This document shows positions 1 through 8,525 of a stretch of 64,000 bases of DNA, piece by piece (positions within the stretch are counted from its first letter, which is position 1; every line of letters starts with the position of its first letter). The position numbers and the translations under genes were made by a program. This DNA is from Verrucomicrobiota bacterium (GTDB taxonomy: Bacteria; Verrucomicrobiota; Verrucomicrobiia; Opitutales; UBA953), in NCBI GenBank assembly GCA_015061905.1, contig SUVQ01000001.1, forward strand, positions 62,001 through 126,000, given 5' to 3'. The notes under the pieces are model-generated. The model was not told the origin of the DNA and made no database searches. It worked only from the letters and a program-made list of their open reading frames with translations.

Positions 1-42
1 GTCAAAAACTACCTTATTCCCGACAAGCATCTCGGCGAATAA
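1..42 (+). CDS. C-terminal end of an unidentified protein (5' truncated by window)
   Basis: Frame 1 is open from the first base and ends at TAA (40-42), giving a 13-residue tail that ends PDKHLGE. A possible hairpin terminator follows, which fits the end of a gene. Too little remains to name the product. Confidence 0.4.
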   Translation, partial: VKNYLIPDKHLGE

Positions 43-49
43 GAAAGTT

Positions 50-97
50 ACGGGAGAGGCGCGTTTTCGCGGCTTAAGCCCGAAGCGTTTCTCCCGT
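50..97 (+). terminator. possible hairpin terminator
   Basis: ACGGGAGA (50-57) pairs with TCTCCCGT (90-97) around a loop that holds a smaller palindrome, GGCTTAAGCC. Only a short A/T-rich tail follows, so intrinsic termination is uncertain. Confidence 0.3.
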
Positions 98-136
98 AAA
101 ACCGAACCTCATTTTTATAAAAAAACAGACAAAAAC

Positions 137-1120
137 ATGAAAATCATCACAGCAATCGCCCTACTCGCGCTCGTTCCGTTTGCCGCGTTCGCGCAAGAAA
201 AAACCGGCGTTCCCGCCGAAAGCGCACGCACCGAAATCGCACCGAAGAAAACTTCCACGCCGCAAGGCTGGACGGATAATTTTGAAGCCGCAAAAAAGCA
301 GGCGGGAACGGAAGGCAAAGACCTGCTTGTCGCGTTCTCCGGCTCGGACTGGTGCGGCTGGTGCGTGCGACTCGAAAAAGAAGTTTTTTCTGAAGGAGAT
401 TTCACCGAAAAAGTTTCAGAGCATTTCGTTCCCGTTTATATCGATAACCCGAACGATTTATCGCTTCTCTCCGAGCACGCACAAAAGCAAAATCGCGCAC
501 TTACGGATCACTACCGCATCGAGGGCTTCCCCACGGTTCTGCTTATGGACGCTTCCGGGTGCATCTTTGCGCAAACCGGCTACGCGTCAGGCGGACCGGA
601 AAAATATCTCGAAATGCTGAAAAAACTGCGCGACGACGGAAAAAACGCGCCGGAATATAAAACACAAAAGGCTCTGAACGTCGTCCCGAAAGGTCCCGAT
701 CGCGTTCGGAAGCTTGACGAGCTTCTTGCTCCGCTCCCGCTTCCGCTTCAGATTGCCAACGAAAATTATATCGATGAAATTCTCGCGGCAGATGCCGACG
801 GCTCCTTAGGTTTGCGCTCCAAGTATCCGTATTTCACGGTCGTTCGTCCCTTAAAACAAGATTTGCAGGCGGAAATTATCCGGCTTTCACAACTCACGGA
901 CGAAGCGCTCAAGGCACAAGGCTCGCCCGCGGACAAAGCAAAGCGCATGAAAATCGCAACGGAAGTTCTTCGAAAAAATGCCGACACCTTGCGCAAGCTT
1001 CGCCAACGCGCCGACGAAGCACGGAAAATGTTTGCCGAAAACACGCACGCAGCAAGACGCGTGGGAGCCATTCATCAGCAACTCCACTACCTGTTTTCCA
1101 ATTACATCGACAAAGAGTAA
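137..1120 (+). CDS. Secreted thioredoxin-fold protein with CGWC motif
   Basis: The 327-residue product begins with a signal peptide (MKIITAIALLALVPFAAFAQ), so it should act outside the cytoplasm. Residues about 50-165 form a thioredoxin-like domain of the Thioredoxin_7/DUF255 kind: a strand ending LVAFSGSDWCGWC carries the CxxC pair and GFPTVLLMD is the usual cis-proline segment. The C-terminal half is helical and charged, with no recognised domain. A role as periplasmic thiol-disulfide reductase is inferred from the fold and the CxxC; partners are unknown. It is a single-gene unit closed by a hairpin at 1150-1182. Confidence 0.8.
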   Translation: MKIITAIALLALVPFAAFAQEKTGVPAESARTEIAPKKTSTPQGWTDNFEAAKKQAGTEGKDLLVAFSGSDWCGWCVRLEKEVFSEGDFTEKVSEHFVPVYIDNPNDLSLLSEHAQKQNRALTDHYRIEGFPTVLLMDASGCIFAQTGYASGGPEKYLEMLKKLRDDGKNAPEYKTQKALNVVPKGPDRVRKLDELLAPLPLPLQIANENYIDEILAADADGSLGLRSKYPYFTVVRPLKQDLQAEIIRLSQLTDEALKAQGSPADKAKRMKIATEVLRKNADTLRKLRQRADEARKMFAENTHAARRVGAIHQQLHYLFSNYIDKE

Positions 1121-1149
1121 GCGCGGTCGCAGGCATTCGCTAATTTTGT

Positions 1150-1195
1150 GCGTTCCCGCGAAAAAAAAATCCGCGGGAACGCCGTTTTAATTTTT
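1150..1195 (+). terminator. intrinsic terminator made of an inverted GCGGGAACG pair
   Basis: GCGTTCCCGCG (1150-1160) pairs perfectly with CGCGGGAACGC (1172-1182), followed by a T-rich tract (1185-1195). Both arms are copies of the window-wide iterated oligomer. Confidence 0.8.
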
Positions 1196-1205
1196 GATTC
1201 CATTC

Positions 1206-2171
1206 ATGTTTGACTCCTTTTACAACAAAACGATTTTCCTTGCTCCGCTTCTGCTCGGGCTAAGCGCGTGCATGTCTCCGGAAAAAGAAACGGAAGAAAA
1301 TTTACCCGCCGCCACACCGGAAAACGTCGAAATCCGGGAACGCGTCGAGAATGCCGAAGTTTTTGAAGCCAAACTGAAGAAAGCCCTTGCCGACGGGGAC
1401 TCCGCCCTCGCCTCGTATTTTGCCGAATACGTGCTTTCCGTAGAAGAACTTCTCGAGTTCGTCGAAAAATATTACTCGGAAAAAACCTGGCTTCCCGGCG
1501 ACCCCAACTCCATCGACTCCGCGACGGAAACCGCACGGGAAATTCGCTACACGCTCGCGCGGAGGCTCTTGCGCGAAGGCAGATGGGCAAAAGCACGGCA
1601 ATATTTTCCGGAGGATCTTCTCCCGACGTTTAATGCCTACGTTGCCGCCATCCAGCGCGGCTACAACGCTAAACTTTCCGACACCGAGCGCGCACGCGGC
1701 TTCTGGGACGCCGCGCTAATCGTGCGCACCGACGGAGACGCGCTCTTTCTCGCCGCCGCCGGCCCCACTTATGTTTCCGGCGGAGAGTGGGAAGAAAACC
1801 CCATTCTCAAACTGCGTTTTTCGGAAAATATCGCTTCCGAAGAAGAGCGTTCCCGCGCGGAATCTCGCGACATTTCCCGCTTCGTCAACGATCGCCGTTT
1901 TCGCGCCGCGATGCTCGTGCAAAACGCCGCAAGCCTCCTGCCGAACAACGACGACCGCACCGCCCGCCTGCTTTGCACCGCCGGCGTTTGGCTTCGCTAC
2001 CGGGATCCGAAAACCGCAGATTCATTTTACAAATCCGTCGTCATTCGTTGTCCGCAAACCGAAATCGGCAAACACTGCCAAGAGCTCCGCTGGTTTCCGC
2101 CGACGCTCGAATGGACCGACGAAGAAGCATGGAGCGGAATTTCGAAAATCGACTCCCCGGAAAGCTTTTAA
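1206..2171 (+). CDS. Putative lipoprotein of unknown function
   Basis: The start is taken at ATG 1206; an in-frame TTG at 1194 would only add four residues. The 321-residue product opens with a hydrophobic stretch ending in the lipobox LSAC, so it is probably lipid-anchored. The remainder is helical and rich in acidic and arginine residues, with helix pairs reminiscent of TPR/Sel1-type solenoids (for example the segment ending DPKTADSFYKSVV). No enzymatic motif is visible. It is followed after 12 bases by the TatD-like gene, so the two may be co-transcribed. Confidence 0.7.
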   Translation: MFDSFYNKTIFLAPLLLGLSACMSPEKETEENLPAATPENVEIRERVENAEVFEAKLKKALADGDSALASYFAEYVLSVEELLEFVEKYYSEKTWLPGDPNSIDSATETAREIRYTLARRLLREGRWAKARQYFPEDLLPTFNAYVAAIQRGYNAKLSDTERARGFWDAALIVRTDGDALFLAAAGPTYVSGGEWEENPILKLRFSENIASEEERSRAESRDISRFVNDRRFRAAMLVQNAASLLPNNDDRTARLLCTAGVWLRYRDPKTADSFYKSVVIRCPQTEIGKHCQELRWFPPTLEWTDEEAWSGISKIDSPESF

Positions 2172-2183
2172 CGCCCGTAAAAA

Positions 2184-2786
2184 TTGAGAGAAGGTTTTTT
2201 CCACGGCTTCACGGACGCGCACGCGCACCTGCCGGAAAACCCGGCAGACGATGCCGCAATTTCCGTTCCCGCGAATACGAAAATTCTGCTAAACGCCGCC
2301 CGTGCCGAAGATTTTCCGCGCGTTGCCGCGCTCGCCGAAAAATTTCCGGAAAGTATCGTTCCCGCCTTCGGCATTCATCCGTGGTTCGCCGAAGAATGGA
2401 GCGGGAACGTGAAAATTCTTTTGCGTAAATATATTTCGGATACACCGAATGCAACTATCGGAGAAATCGGGCTCGACCGCTGTTGCGGGACCGCGGAGCG
2501 TCAGGAATCCGTCTTTCGTGAGCAACTTGAAATCGCCGCCGAATTCGACGTTCCCGTAAGCCTTCATTGCGTGCGCGCCTTCGGAAAGCTCGAAGAAATT
2601 TTACGCGGATTTTTCGTCGCCAAAAAACTTCCGCCATTCCTGCTCCATGCTTACGGAGGCTCGGCGGAACAGGCAAAAATTTTTGCGAGGTTCGGCGGTG
2701 TTTTTTCAAATCCTCGCCGACAACTCCCGTCGGAATGTAAAATCGTTTCCGAAAGCGACGCTCCGCTCAGAAGCTTTTCGAAGTAA
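2184..2786 (+). CDS. TatD-family metal-dependent hydrolase (short form)
   Basis: The 200-residue protein shows TatD-family metal-binding landmarks in order: DAHAHLP near the N-terminus, FGIHPWF, GEIGLDRC, SLHCVRA, LLHAYGG and a terminal SESDAP. Family members usually act as 3'-5' DNases or deoxyribonucleotide-end hydrolases in the cytoplasm. At 200 residues it lacks the last helical segment of the classical 255-265 residue enzymes; similar short forms exist. The only in-frame start is TTG at 2184, just after the lipoprotein gene. It could be slightly degenerate at the C-terminus. Confidence 0.75.
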   Translation: MREGFFHGFTDAHAHLPENPADDAAISVPANTKILLNAARAEDFPRVAALAEKFPESIVPAFGIHPWFAEEWSGNVKILLRKYISDTPNATIGEIGLDRCCGTAERQESVFREQLEIAAEFDVPVSLHCVRAFGKLEEILRGFFVAKKLPPFLLHAYGGSAEQAKIFARFGGVFSNPRRQLPSECKIVSESDAPLRSFSK

Positions 2787-2840
2787 AAAGCGAGTGAAAC
2801 GAATCTGCATCGCGGGAACGCAAAATGCTCGCGCAAAAAC

Positions 2841-3030
2841 GTAAAAATCTCGCGCAAAGACACTAAGACGCAAAGTTTTTTTGCGGGTTATTTTTCCCAC
2901 AGATAAAACAGATTTTCGCAGATGTCCTGATTCTTCTTCGCGGTTGAATCATTCGTGGAAATTCGTGTTTATTCGCGGTTCCTTTTTTTACCTTTTTAAA
3001 AACTTCGCGGCACGGCGGCTTCTCGCGAAA
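2841..3030. repeat. Interspersed composite repeat, copy 1
   Basis: This non-coding stretch fills the gap after the TatD-like gene. It begins with the CGCGCAAAGACACTAAG module, continues with CACAGATAAAACAGATTTTC and ATTCGTGTTTATTCGCGG modules, and ends with ACTTCGCGGC...CTCGCGAA, an imperfect inverted copy of the first module. The central part is almost identical to copy 2 at 4031-4207. Confidence 0.85.
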
Positions 3031-3034
3031 AAAA

Positions 3035-3062
3035 CGTTCCCGCAACCGAAGCCGCGGGAACG
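3035..3062 (-). terminator. terminator of the first PEP-CTERM gene (inverted GCGGGAACG pair)
   Basis: CGTTCCCGC (3035-3043) pairs with GCGGGAACG (3054-3062). Read on the minus strand the hairpin is followed by a run of T (complement of 3028-3034), just beyond the stop codon at 3098. Confidence 0.75.
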
Positions 3063-3097
3063 CTAACCATAATCTATGAATTAATATATTACAGAAA

Positions 3098-3859
3098 TTA
3101 TTTGCGGCGGCGACGCGATGCCACCAACGCCAGCGCGCCAAGCCCAGCAAGCATTCCGAACGCCGAAGGCTCGGGAACGACGATTCCGCTATAGAACGTG
3201 GCATCGTAAAGCTTTATGTTCGACTTATTACCACCGCCATTACGAGCACCAAAAGTGAAGTTTTTTATGAGTTTATTGCTTCCGTATTCTGCCGCGCTGG
3301 TAATCGTTGTATAACCGGCTTCGGCTCCTCCCACGTAAAGAGAGATTTTTCCTGCTCCGTTAGACACAAGTGAAATAGTGACAGGAACTCCATATCCTTC
3401 CTCAGGCAAAGTATAATCAATATTCCCGACGGCCTTGTTCGTTTCATCCACGACGCCACCAAATCCGTCCTTATCAAGATTGAATTTCCCTGTTGCGACG
3501 TAAAAAGAAGGTTTCCAACACCAATCATTAGTCTCTCCAAGCCCAAAAATAGCCGGCCAGTTTCCGGGTTGTGATGCTCCAAGGGCAACGGTTACCACCA
3601 AGGAAAATTCATCTGCATAAGAAAGGTTTCCCGCTGTCTGGGTAAATGAAAATGAATTGTTATTCAATGTAATCGCACCACCGGAAATAAGACCGTTTGA
3701 ACCGACCCCGGTGCCGAGATTGGTGGCAACGCCGTCTGCCACTTTAATAGCAACGCCATCGGATTCAAAATCCAGATCCCACACGACCGTAGGCGTTTCC
3801 GCGTTAGCGAATGTTGTTCCTGCGGCGAGGAGAGCCGCGAGTGTTATGTATTTTTTCAT
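3098..3859 (-). CDS. PEP-CTERM domain protein, LamG-like ectodomain
   Basis: The 253-residue product has a signal peptide (MKKYITLAALLAAGTTFANA), a beta-rich middle with the VWDLDFES opening and SLYVGGAEAGY strand typical of concanavalin/LamG-type jellyrolls, and a C-terminal sorting tail: VPEPSAFG, a hydrophobic helix, then ARRRRK-like basic residues (ASRRRRK). PEP-CTERM tails are recognised and cleaved by exosortase in families where this is known, so surface or matrix localisation is expected. The ligand is unknown. It is monocistronic, with its own leader hairpin and terminator. Confidence 0.85.
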   Translation of the reverse strand: MKKYITLAALLAAGTTFANAETPTVVWDLDFESDGVAIKVADGVATNLGTGVGSNGLISGGAITLNNNSFSFTQTAGNLSYADEFSLVVTVALGASQPGNWPAIFGLGETNDWCWKPSFYVATGKFNLDKDGFGGVVDETNKAVGNIDYTLPEEGYGVPVTISLVSNGAGKISLYVGGAEAGYTTITSAAEYGSNKLIKNFTFGARNGGGNKSNIKLYDATFYSGIVVPEPSAFGMLAGLGALALVASRRRRK

Positions 3860-3909
3860 AATGATTAAGTTTGATTGTGAGTGTTAAAAGTATTTTGTGG
3901 GTAAAAACC

Positions 3910-3975
3910 GAGACAAACGCGGCGTTCCCGCCGATTTGTCTCAATTCTTAGTGCGGATTGTCGCAAAAAAAAAAA
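3910..3975 (-). promoter_or_regulatory. Conserved leader of PEP-CTERM gene: two-storey hairpin plus poly-T/GCGA box
   Basis: GAGACAAA (3910-3917) pairs with TTTGTCTC (3935-3942), and inside it CGGCG (3920-3924) pairs with CGCCG (3929-3933), with part of the iterated motif CGTTCCCG in the apical stem-loop. Further upstream on the minus strand lies a T run followed by GCGA and GCAC (complement of about 3951-3974). The same arrangement precedes the second PEP-CTERM gene (32284-32356). Confidence 0.55.
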
Positions 3976-3996
3976 CGTGCCCGTCAAGCACGTTTT
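3972..3996 (-). terminator. hairpin with T run on minus strand, upstream of PEP-CTERM gene
   Basis: AAAACGTGC (3972-3980) pairs with GCACGTTTT (3988-3996) around a 7-base loop; on the minus strand it is followed by a run of T. It may stop read-through into the PEP-CTERM gene, but it overlaps the presumed promoter zone. Confidence 0.35.
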
Positions 3997-4030
3997 GAAA
4001 AAAAATCCGTAAATTTCACTAATTACGCAA

Positions 4031-4207
4031 AAGAATCTCGCGCGAAGACGCAAAATCGCAAAGTTTTTTGCGGTTTATTTTCCCACAGATAAAACAGATT
4101 TTCGCAGATGTCCTGATTCTTCTTCGCGGTTGAATCATTCGTGAAAATTCGTGTTTATTCGCGGTTCCCTAAAAACTTCGCGTCTTAGCGGCTTCGCGCG
4201 AAAAAAA
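4031..4207. repeat. Interspersed composite repeat, copy 2
   Basis: It carries the same modules in the same order as copy 1 (2841-3030): CGCGCGAAGACGC, CACAGATAAAACAGATTTTC, TTCGTGTTTATTCGCGG, then AACTTCGCGTCTTAGCGGC. The two ends are imperfect inverted repeats, so the transcript could fold into one long stem. With the leader elements at 3910-3996 it accounts for the gene-free interval 3860-4297. Confidence 0.85.
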
Positions 4208-4297
4208 CGGGAATGCGTTTTCTCCGAAAACTCTCAAAAAATTCAATTTGAGCGACGCATATTTCCGATTATAATCCCGAGTAAATTTTTTAAACCT

Positions 4298-5368
4298 ATG
4301 GCTACCAAATTATTTATTCCCGGTCCGACGGAAGTCGCGCCCGAAGTGCTCGCCGCAATGTCGCTCCCGATGATGGGGCACCGCTCGAAAGTCGCCTCCG
4401 AACTGCAACGCCGCATTTCCGACAATCTGCGCCGCATCCTGCTCACGAAAAACGAAATCCTGCTCTCGACTTCCTCGGGAACGGGCTTTATGGAAGGCGC
4501 CGTACGCTCATGCACCGCCAAGCGCGCCGCGATGTTCTCCGTCGGAGCCTTCGGAAAAAAATGGTATAAAATCGCCAAAATGAACGGCATTCCCGCGGAC
4601 TTTTTTGAAAGCGAGCCGGGCGAACCGACCACGCCGGAAATGGTTGACGCCGCCCTTTCCACGGGAAAATACGACACGGTTTGCATCACGCACAACGAAA
4701 CTTCCACCGGGATTCAAAACCCGTTTGAAGAAATCGCCGAAGTGATGAAAAAATACCCGGACGTCGTTTGGTGCGCAGACGCGGTTTCCTCCGCCGCCGG
4801 AGCAAAAATCGAAACCGACAAGCTCGGCGTAGACGTGCTCGTTACCTCGACGCAAAAAGCACTCGCGCTCCCGCCCGGCATGGCGATTTGCGCGCTTTCG
4901 CAAAAAGCCTACGAACGCACGGCGAAAGTTGAAAACCGCGGGTGCTACTTCGATTTGCGCGACATTTACGACGTCATTCAGAAAAAAGATTATCAATACA
5001 CGAACACGCCCTGCGTTTCGATTATGTATGCGATGGATTTACAGCTTCAGCGCATCATGCAGGAAGGCGTTGAAAACCGCTTCAAGCGCCACGAGGAAAT
5101 GGCGGCGTTCGTGCGTGCGTGGGCAGACGAATATTTCGGCATTTTCTCCAACCGCAAATATTTGTCAAAAACGCTGACCGTCATCAAAAACACGCGCGGC
5201 ATCAGCGTTGCCGACCTGAACAAAGAACTCATCAAACGCGGCATGCAGCTCGGGAACGGCTACGGAGACTTTAAGGAAAAGACGTTCCGCATCGCGCACA
5301 TGGGCGAGCTTCAGATGTCCGACATGCGCGCCATCACGGAAAACATCGTCGATATTCTCGGCTTGTAA
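4298..5368 (+). CDS. Class V aminotransferase (serine-pyruvate/alanine-glyoxylate or phosphoserine type)
   Basis: The start is ATG 4298, where family similarity begins (MATKLFIPGPTEVAPEVL); the in-frame sequence upstream lies in the repeat and is not coding. The 356-residue enzyme contains the N-terminal GPTEV and GHRSK elements, the SSGTGFMEGAV PLP-phosphate loop, CADAVSSAAGA with the ring-stacking aspartate, and VTSTQKALALPPG with the Schiff-base lysine. This subgroup transfers amino groups between alanine, serine or phosphoserine and glyoxylate or pyruvate, and in some bacteria replaces SerC. Which substrate applies here cannot be read from the sequence. It is monocistronic. Confidence 0.85.
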   Translation: MATKLFIPGPTEVAPEVLAAMSLPMMGHRSKVASELQRRISDNLRRILLTKNEILLSTSSGTGFMEGAVRSCTAKRAAMFSVGAFGKKWYKIAKMNGIPADFFESEPGEPTTPEMVDAALSTGKYDTVCITHNETSTGIQNPFEEIAEVMKKYPDVVWCADAVSSAAGAKIETDKLGVDVLVTSTQKALALPPGMAICALSQKAYERTAKVENRGCYFDLRDIYDVIQKKDYQYTNTPCVSIMYAMDLQLQRIMQEGVENRFKRHEEMAAFVRAWADEYFGIFSNRKYLSKTLTVIKNTRGISVADLNKELIKRGMQLGNGYGDFKEKTFRIAHMGELQMSDMRAITENIVDILGL

Positions 5369-5388
5369 AAATTTCCGAATCAAAAAAA

Positions 5389-5424
5389 ACTCCGCGAAGC
5401 CAAGCCGACTTCGCGGAGTTTTTT
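5389..5424. terminator. bidirectional terminator between aminotransferase and thiD
   Basis: ACTCCGCGAAG (5389-5399) pairs perfectly with CTTCGCGGAGT (5409-5419); A run on the left and T run on the right serve the convergent genes. Confidence 0.85.
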
Positions 5425-5438
5425 GTATATAAATTTTC

Positions 5439-6290
5439 CTATACTAAAAGGTGCGCGATGAATTGATCGCCGGCTACAGGAAGCGGATTGGAAATCCCCC
5501 GTGAAACGTAGACGACCGCCTTCGATACGGAATCGAGAAGATTTTCGCCATCGTCTCCCGCCAAATTCGCGGCGATGGCGGCAGAAAGCGTGCAACCGCT
5601 TCCGTGCGTGTTGGTTTCCGCAACGCGCTTGTGAGTTAAAATTCCCGGATTTTTTCCCAGCCCGGATTCCGTTTTTTTCGGGAACGCGAGCGCGTCGTAA
5701 ATGTCCTCTCCGTTCCCGTGTCCGCCTTTAAGCAAAACGGGAACGCCGAGCGCGGCGGCAAGTTTTTCTGCGGATTCCGCGATGTCCCGAAAATCCGTTT
5801 CAGCGTTCCCGCGCCAGAGAAATTTTTCGCCGAGCAAAACTTCGGCTTCGTCGAGATTCGGCGTAACGAGCGACGCGAGCGGAATCAGGCGTTCCCGCAA
5901 AACGGAAACGGCTTCGTCGTCGATAAGTTTTGCGCCGCTTGTGGCAATCATCACAGGATCGAGGACGAGCCTGATTTCGCGATGCGCTTCGAAAAAATCC
6001 GCCACGGCGCAGATAATTTCCGCGTTGGCAAGCATTCCCGTTTTTGCCGCGCCGATTTTAAAAAAACGCGCCACCTGCTCCGCCTGTTCGCGGACAAATG
6101 CGGCGGGAACGGGATGCACGGCGGAAACGCCGGAAGGATTTTGTGCGGTGAGTGCGGTAATCGCCGTCGTTCCGAAAACGCCGTGTGCGGCGAACGTCAG
6201 CAAATCCGCTTGAATGCCCGCGCCGCCGCCGGAATCCGACCCGGCAATCGTCAGAGCCACAGGCAAATCATTTTTCTTAAATTCTCTCAT
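5439..6290 (-). CDS. thiD: Hydroxymethylpyrimidine/phosphomethylpyrimidine kinase ThiD
   Basis: The 283-residue protein is a ribokinase-fold ThiD. Visible landmarks are AGSDSGGGAGIQAD near the N-terminus (substrate loop), KTGML, the DPVM...SGAKL segment, TPNLDEAE, LKGGHG and NTHGSGCTLSAA with the catalytic-type GSGC anion hole. The enzyme phosphorylates HMP and then HMP-P in thiamine biosynthesis in the cytoplasm. No other thi gene is adjacent and no TPP riboswitch is apparent upstream. Length matches the family. Confidence 0.93.
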   Translation of the reverse strand: MREFKKNDLPVALTIAGSDSGGGAGIQADLLTFAAHGVFGTTAITALTAQNPSGVSAVHPVPAAFVREQAEQVARFFKIGAAKTGMLANAEIICAVADFFEAHREIRLVLDPVMIATSGAKLIDDEAVSVLRERLIPLASLVTPNLDEAEVLLGEKFLWRGNAETDFRDIAESAEKLAAALGVPVLLKGGHGNGEDIYDALAFPKKTESGLGKNPGILTHKRVAETNTHGSGCTLSAAIAANLAGDDGENLLDSVSKAVVYVSRGISNPLPVAGDQFIAHLLV

Positions 6291-6370
6291 TTCACGCAGA
6301 TTTTAAAGACGCCTGAAAAAAAATGAAACCACGAATGCGAGGAAGCGAGATTCCGAAGTGCTGTAAAAAT

Positions 6371-7678
6371 TCAATTCAAGTCGCGACCTTCGACACGCGT
6401 GCGCCCGTCGGAAAATTCGAGCTCAACGAGTTGCCCGAATCCGATGCCGCGTGAGCTGTCGATGATTTTTCCCGTTGCGGAATCGCGCGCAACGGCGAAC
6501 CCCCGCCTGAGCGTCGACTCCAAGCCGGAAGCGCGAAGACGCGTTTGCAACTGCGCCAAATGCAGGCGCGCCAAGCGAACACGGTGTTCCGGATTTTGTT
6601 TTTCCAAAGAAAAACCGACACGCGCCAATTTCTCACGGGAACGCGAAACACAATTTGTAATTGCGGAATCGATACGAAATTTTATCCGCGTCAAGCGTTC
6701 CCATTCCACACGCAAATGCGCCAAGGGAGAATGTTGCGCCAGCTTCGATTCGAGAAGGTCGAGCGTTTGGGAAAAATCCTGCATTGCTCTTTCGGTCAAA
6801 TTCTCAAGCGATGCGGCGGCGTTTTCAAAGCGTTCAACCATTTCCAAGCGCGCGCTGGAAATAAACTCGGCGGCGGCGGAAGGCGTTTCCGCCCGCAAGT
6901 CCGAAGCAAAGTCGCTCAACGTAAAATCAATTTCATGACCGACGGCGGAAATCACGGGAACGCGGGAAGTGCGCACGGCTCGCGCTACGATTTCTTCGTT
7001 GAAACACCAAAGATCTTCGAGGCTTCCGCCGCCGCGCCCGACCACAAGCAACTCCAAATCGCGAATGCGGTTTGCCGCCGCGATTCCGGCAACAATTTCT
7101 TCCGCCGCGCCCGCGCCCTGCACTTTCGCCGGGATCACAATCAGCCGCCCGGACCAATCTCGCCGGCTCAGAATACTGATAAAATCCCGAATCGCCGCGC
7201 CCGTAGGCGAAGTAACAAACGCAATCGTGCGCGGGAACGTCGGCAGGGGGCGTTTTTTACTTTTGTCAAAAAGCCCTTCCGCTTCGAGCTTTCGGCGCAG
7301 TTTTTCAAACGCTTCCTGAAGGCGTCCTATTCCCTCTTCCTGAAAAGTGCGAACGATGATTTGGTAGTTTCCGCGCGGCTCGTAGATGCTGATTTCGCCG
7401 AAAACAACAAGCTGCATCCCTTCCCGCAAGCGCGTTCCCGCGCGCGCAAGCGTCCCGCGAAACGCCACCGCCGAAAGCTGGGCACCCGCATCTTTCAGCG
7501 TAAAGTAAGCGTGCCCGCTCGATTGTATCCGCAAATTCGATACTTCTCCGCGAATCCACACGCCGGAAAACGCATTTTCCACAAGCACTTTTATGCGGCG
7601 CGTAAATTCCGTGACGGAAAACGGCGTATCGTCCTGCGGCGTTCCCGCAACAGATTCGTTTTCTTTAAAAAAATCCAT
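6371..7678 (-). CDS. xseA: Exodeoxyribonuclease VII large subunit XseA
   Basis: The 435-residue protein has an N-terminal OB fold (SVTEFTRRIK, then WIRGEVSNLR and GHAYFTLKD), the catalytic core with FVTSPTGAAIRDF, VVGRGGGSLEDLW and SAVGHEIDFTLSDF, and the coiled-coil C-terminal region ending in the LRRGFAV motif. XseA with several XseB subunits degrades single-stranded DNA to oligonucleotides. No xseB is adjacent in this window. It is transcribed in the same direction as the upstream HIT gene (51-base gap) and thiD. Confidence 0.93.
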   Translation of the reverse strand: MDFFKENESVAGTPQDDTPFSVTEFTRRIKVLVENAFSGVWIRGEVSNLRIQSSGHAYFTLKDAGAQLSAVAFRGTLARAGTRLREGMQLVVFGEISIYEPRGNYQIIVRTFQEEGIGRLQEAFEKLRRKLEAEGLFDKSKKRPLPTFPRTIAFVTSPTGAAIRDFISILSRRDWSGRLIVIPAKVQGAGAAEEIVAGIAAANRIRDLELLVVGRGGGSLEDLWCFNEEIVARAVRTSRVPVISAVGHEIDFTLSDFASDLRAETPSAAAEFISSARLEMVERFENAAASLENLTERAMQDFSQTLDLLESKLAQHSPLAHLRVEWERLTRIKFRIDSAITNCVSRSREKLARVGFSLEKQNPEHRVRLARLHLAQLQTRLRASGLESTLRRGFAVARDSATGKIIDSSRGIGFGQLVELEFSDGRTRVEGRDLN

Positions 7679-7729
7679 GAGCCGTTAAGGTTTTTCGGAA
7701 ATATTAACGACCTTAAGAAAACGCCCGCC

Positions 7730-8239
7730 TTAGCTTTCGCCGAAATGTTTCGGCGTAAATTTCTTCAGGCGTTCCCACATCATATCGAGAGAAGCCGGAA
7801 GCGTGCGCGTGTCGGCGATTACCGGCATAAAATTGCTGTCGCCCTCCCAACGCGGGACGATGTGGCAGTGCAAATGCTTGGGAATGCCTGCGCCTGCGGA
7901 AGAGCCGAAATTGAAACCTACGTTGAAGCCGTGCGGCTTAAGGGCGTCCGACAAAATTTGTTGCCCGAGCACGATTAAATCCATCAGATCGGCTCGCTCT
8001 TCAGCCGTGAGGTCCGAAAGCGCGGGAACGGCGCGATACGGAATCGCGAGCAAATGCCCGGCGTTATACGGGAACGTATTGAGCACAAGGTAGCCGGTTT
8101 TTCCGCGATAGAGCAAGTGAACGGATTTTTCGTCCGGTTCCTTGGGGATTTCGACAAACGGATCGTCGCATTTCGGACCCTTATCCTGCTTAGGCGCTTC
8201 GATATACGCCATTCTCCAATACGCGTGCAAGTGATTCAT
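7730..8239 (-). CDS. HIT-family protein, Ap4A-phosphorylase-like
   Basis: The 169-residue protein has the histidine triad in KHLHCHIVPRWEGD, followed by a NFMPVI segment that resembles bacterial diadenosine tetraphosphate phosphorylases of the HIT class, and the earlier GHLLAIPYR strand. HIT proteins hydrolyse or phosphorolyse nucleoside polyphosphates and adenylylated amines. The Ap4A assignment is by resemblance only. It begins at ATG 8239. Confidence 0.85.
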   Translation of the reverse strand: MNHLHAYWRMAYIEAPKQDKGPKCDDPFVEIPKEPDEKSVHLLYRGKTGYLVLNTFPYNAGHLLAIPYRAVPALSDLTAEERADLMDLIVLGQQILSDALKPHGFNVGFNFGSSAGAGIPKHLHCHIVPRWEGDSNFMPVIADTRTLPASLDMMWERLKKFTPKHFGES

Positions 8240-8309
8240 GAAAAGAGTTTCCCCTCATGCCGTTTTTTTTTCAAATGAAAAACCTTTTCCCGCTACGAAA
8301 AAAAAACGC

Positions 8310-8338
8310 TTGCAACTGCGCCCGAAAACGAGCATCCT
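8310..8338 (+). promoter_or_regulatory. candidate promoter of tRNA-Tyr
   Basis: TTGCAA (8310-8315) and CATCCT (8333-8338) are separated by 17 bases and lie 19 bases before the tRNA 5' end. The -10 box is a weak match. Confidence 0.4.
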
Positions 8339-8356
8339 TGCGTCTCCTTTTTCATC

Positions 8357-8442
8357 GGTGAGATATCCAAGTGGCTAAAGGGCGTGGACTGTAAATCCAT
8401 TCGGTTTTCCGTTCGGGGGTTCGAATCCCTCTCTCACCACCA
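8357..8442 (+). tRNA. tRNA-Tyr (GTA)
   Basis: The acceptor stem GGTGAGA (8357-8363) pairs with TCTCACC (8432-8438), followed by discriminator A and encoded CCA. The anticodon loop CTGTAAA gives anticodon GTA. A long variable arm precedes the T-arm (GGGGGTTCGAATCCCT), as expected for bacterial class II tRNA-Tyr. Confidence 0.95.
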
Positions 8443-8489
8443 CTTAAAAAAGCTCTTTCCTCTTGTTTGCTACACATAGAAAAGAGCGG

Positions 8490-8525
8490 CGGCGGGAACA
8501 GTTTCGGCTGTTCCCGCCGTTTTTT
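8490..8525 (+). terminator. strong intrinsic terminator after tRNA-Tyr
   Basis: CGGCGGGAACAG (8490-8501) pairs perfectly with CTGTTCCCGCCG (8508-8519) around a 6-base loop, followed by six T. The arms are near-copies of the iterated motif (last base differs). Confidence 0.85.

Noticed and set aside
2841-4207. Repeated phrases that might suggest a CRISPR array
   Set aside because: There are only two long similar copies over 1 kb apart, with a gene between; no regular repeat-spacer pattern and no cas genes.
6291-6370. A TPP riboswitch upstream of thiD
   Set aside because: The 80-base region lacks the conserved CUGAGA and ACCUGA-type elements and looks like a fragment of the interspersed repeat.
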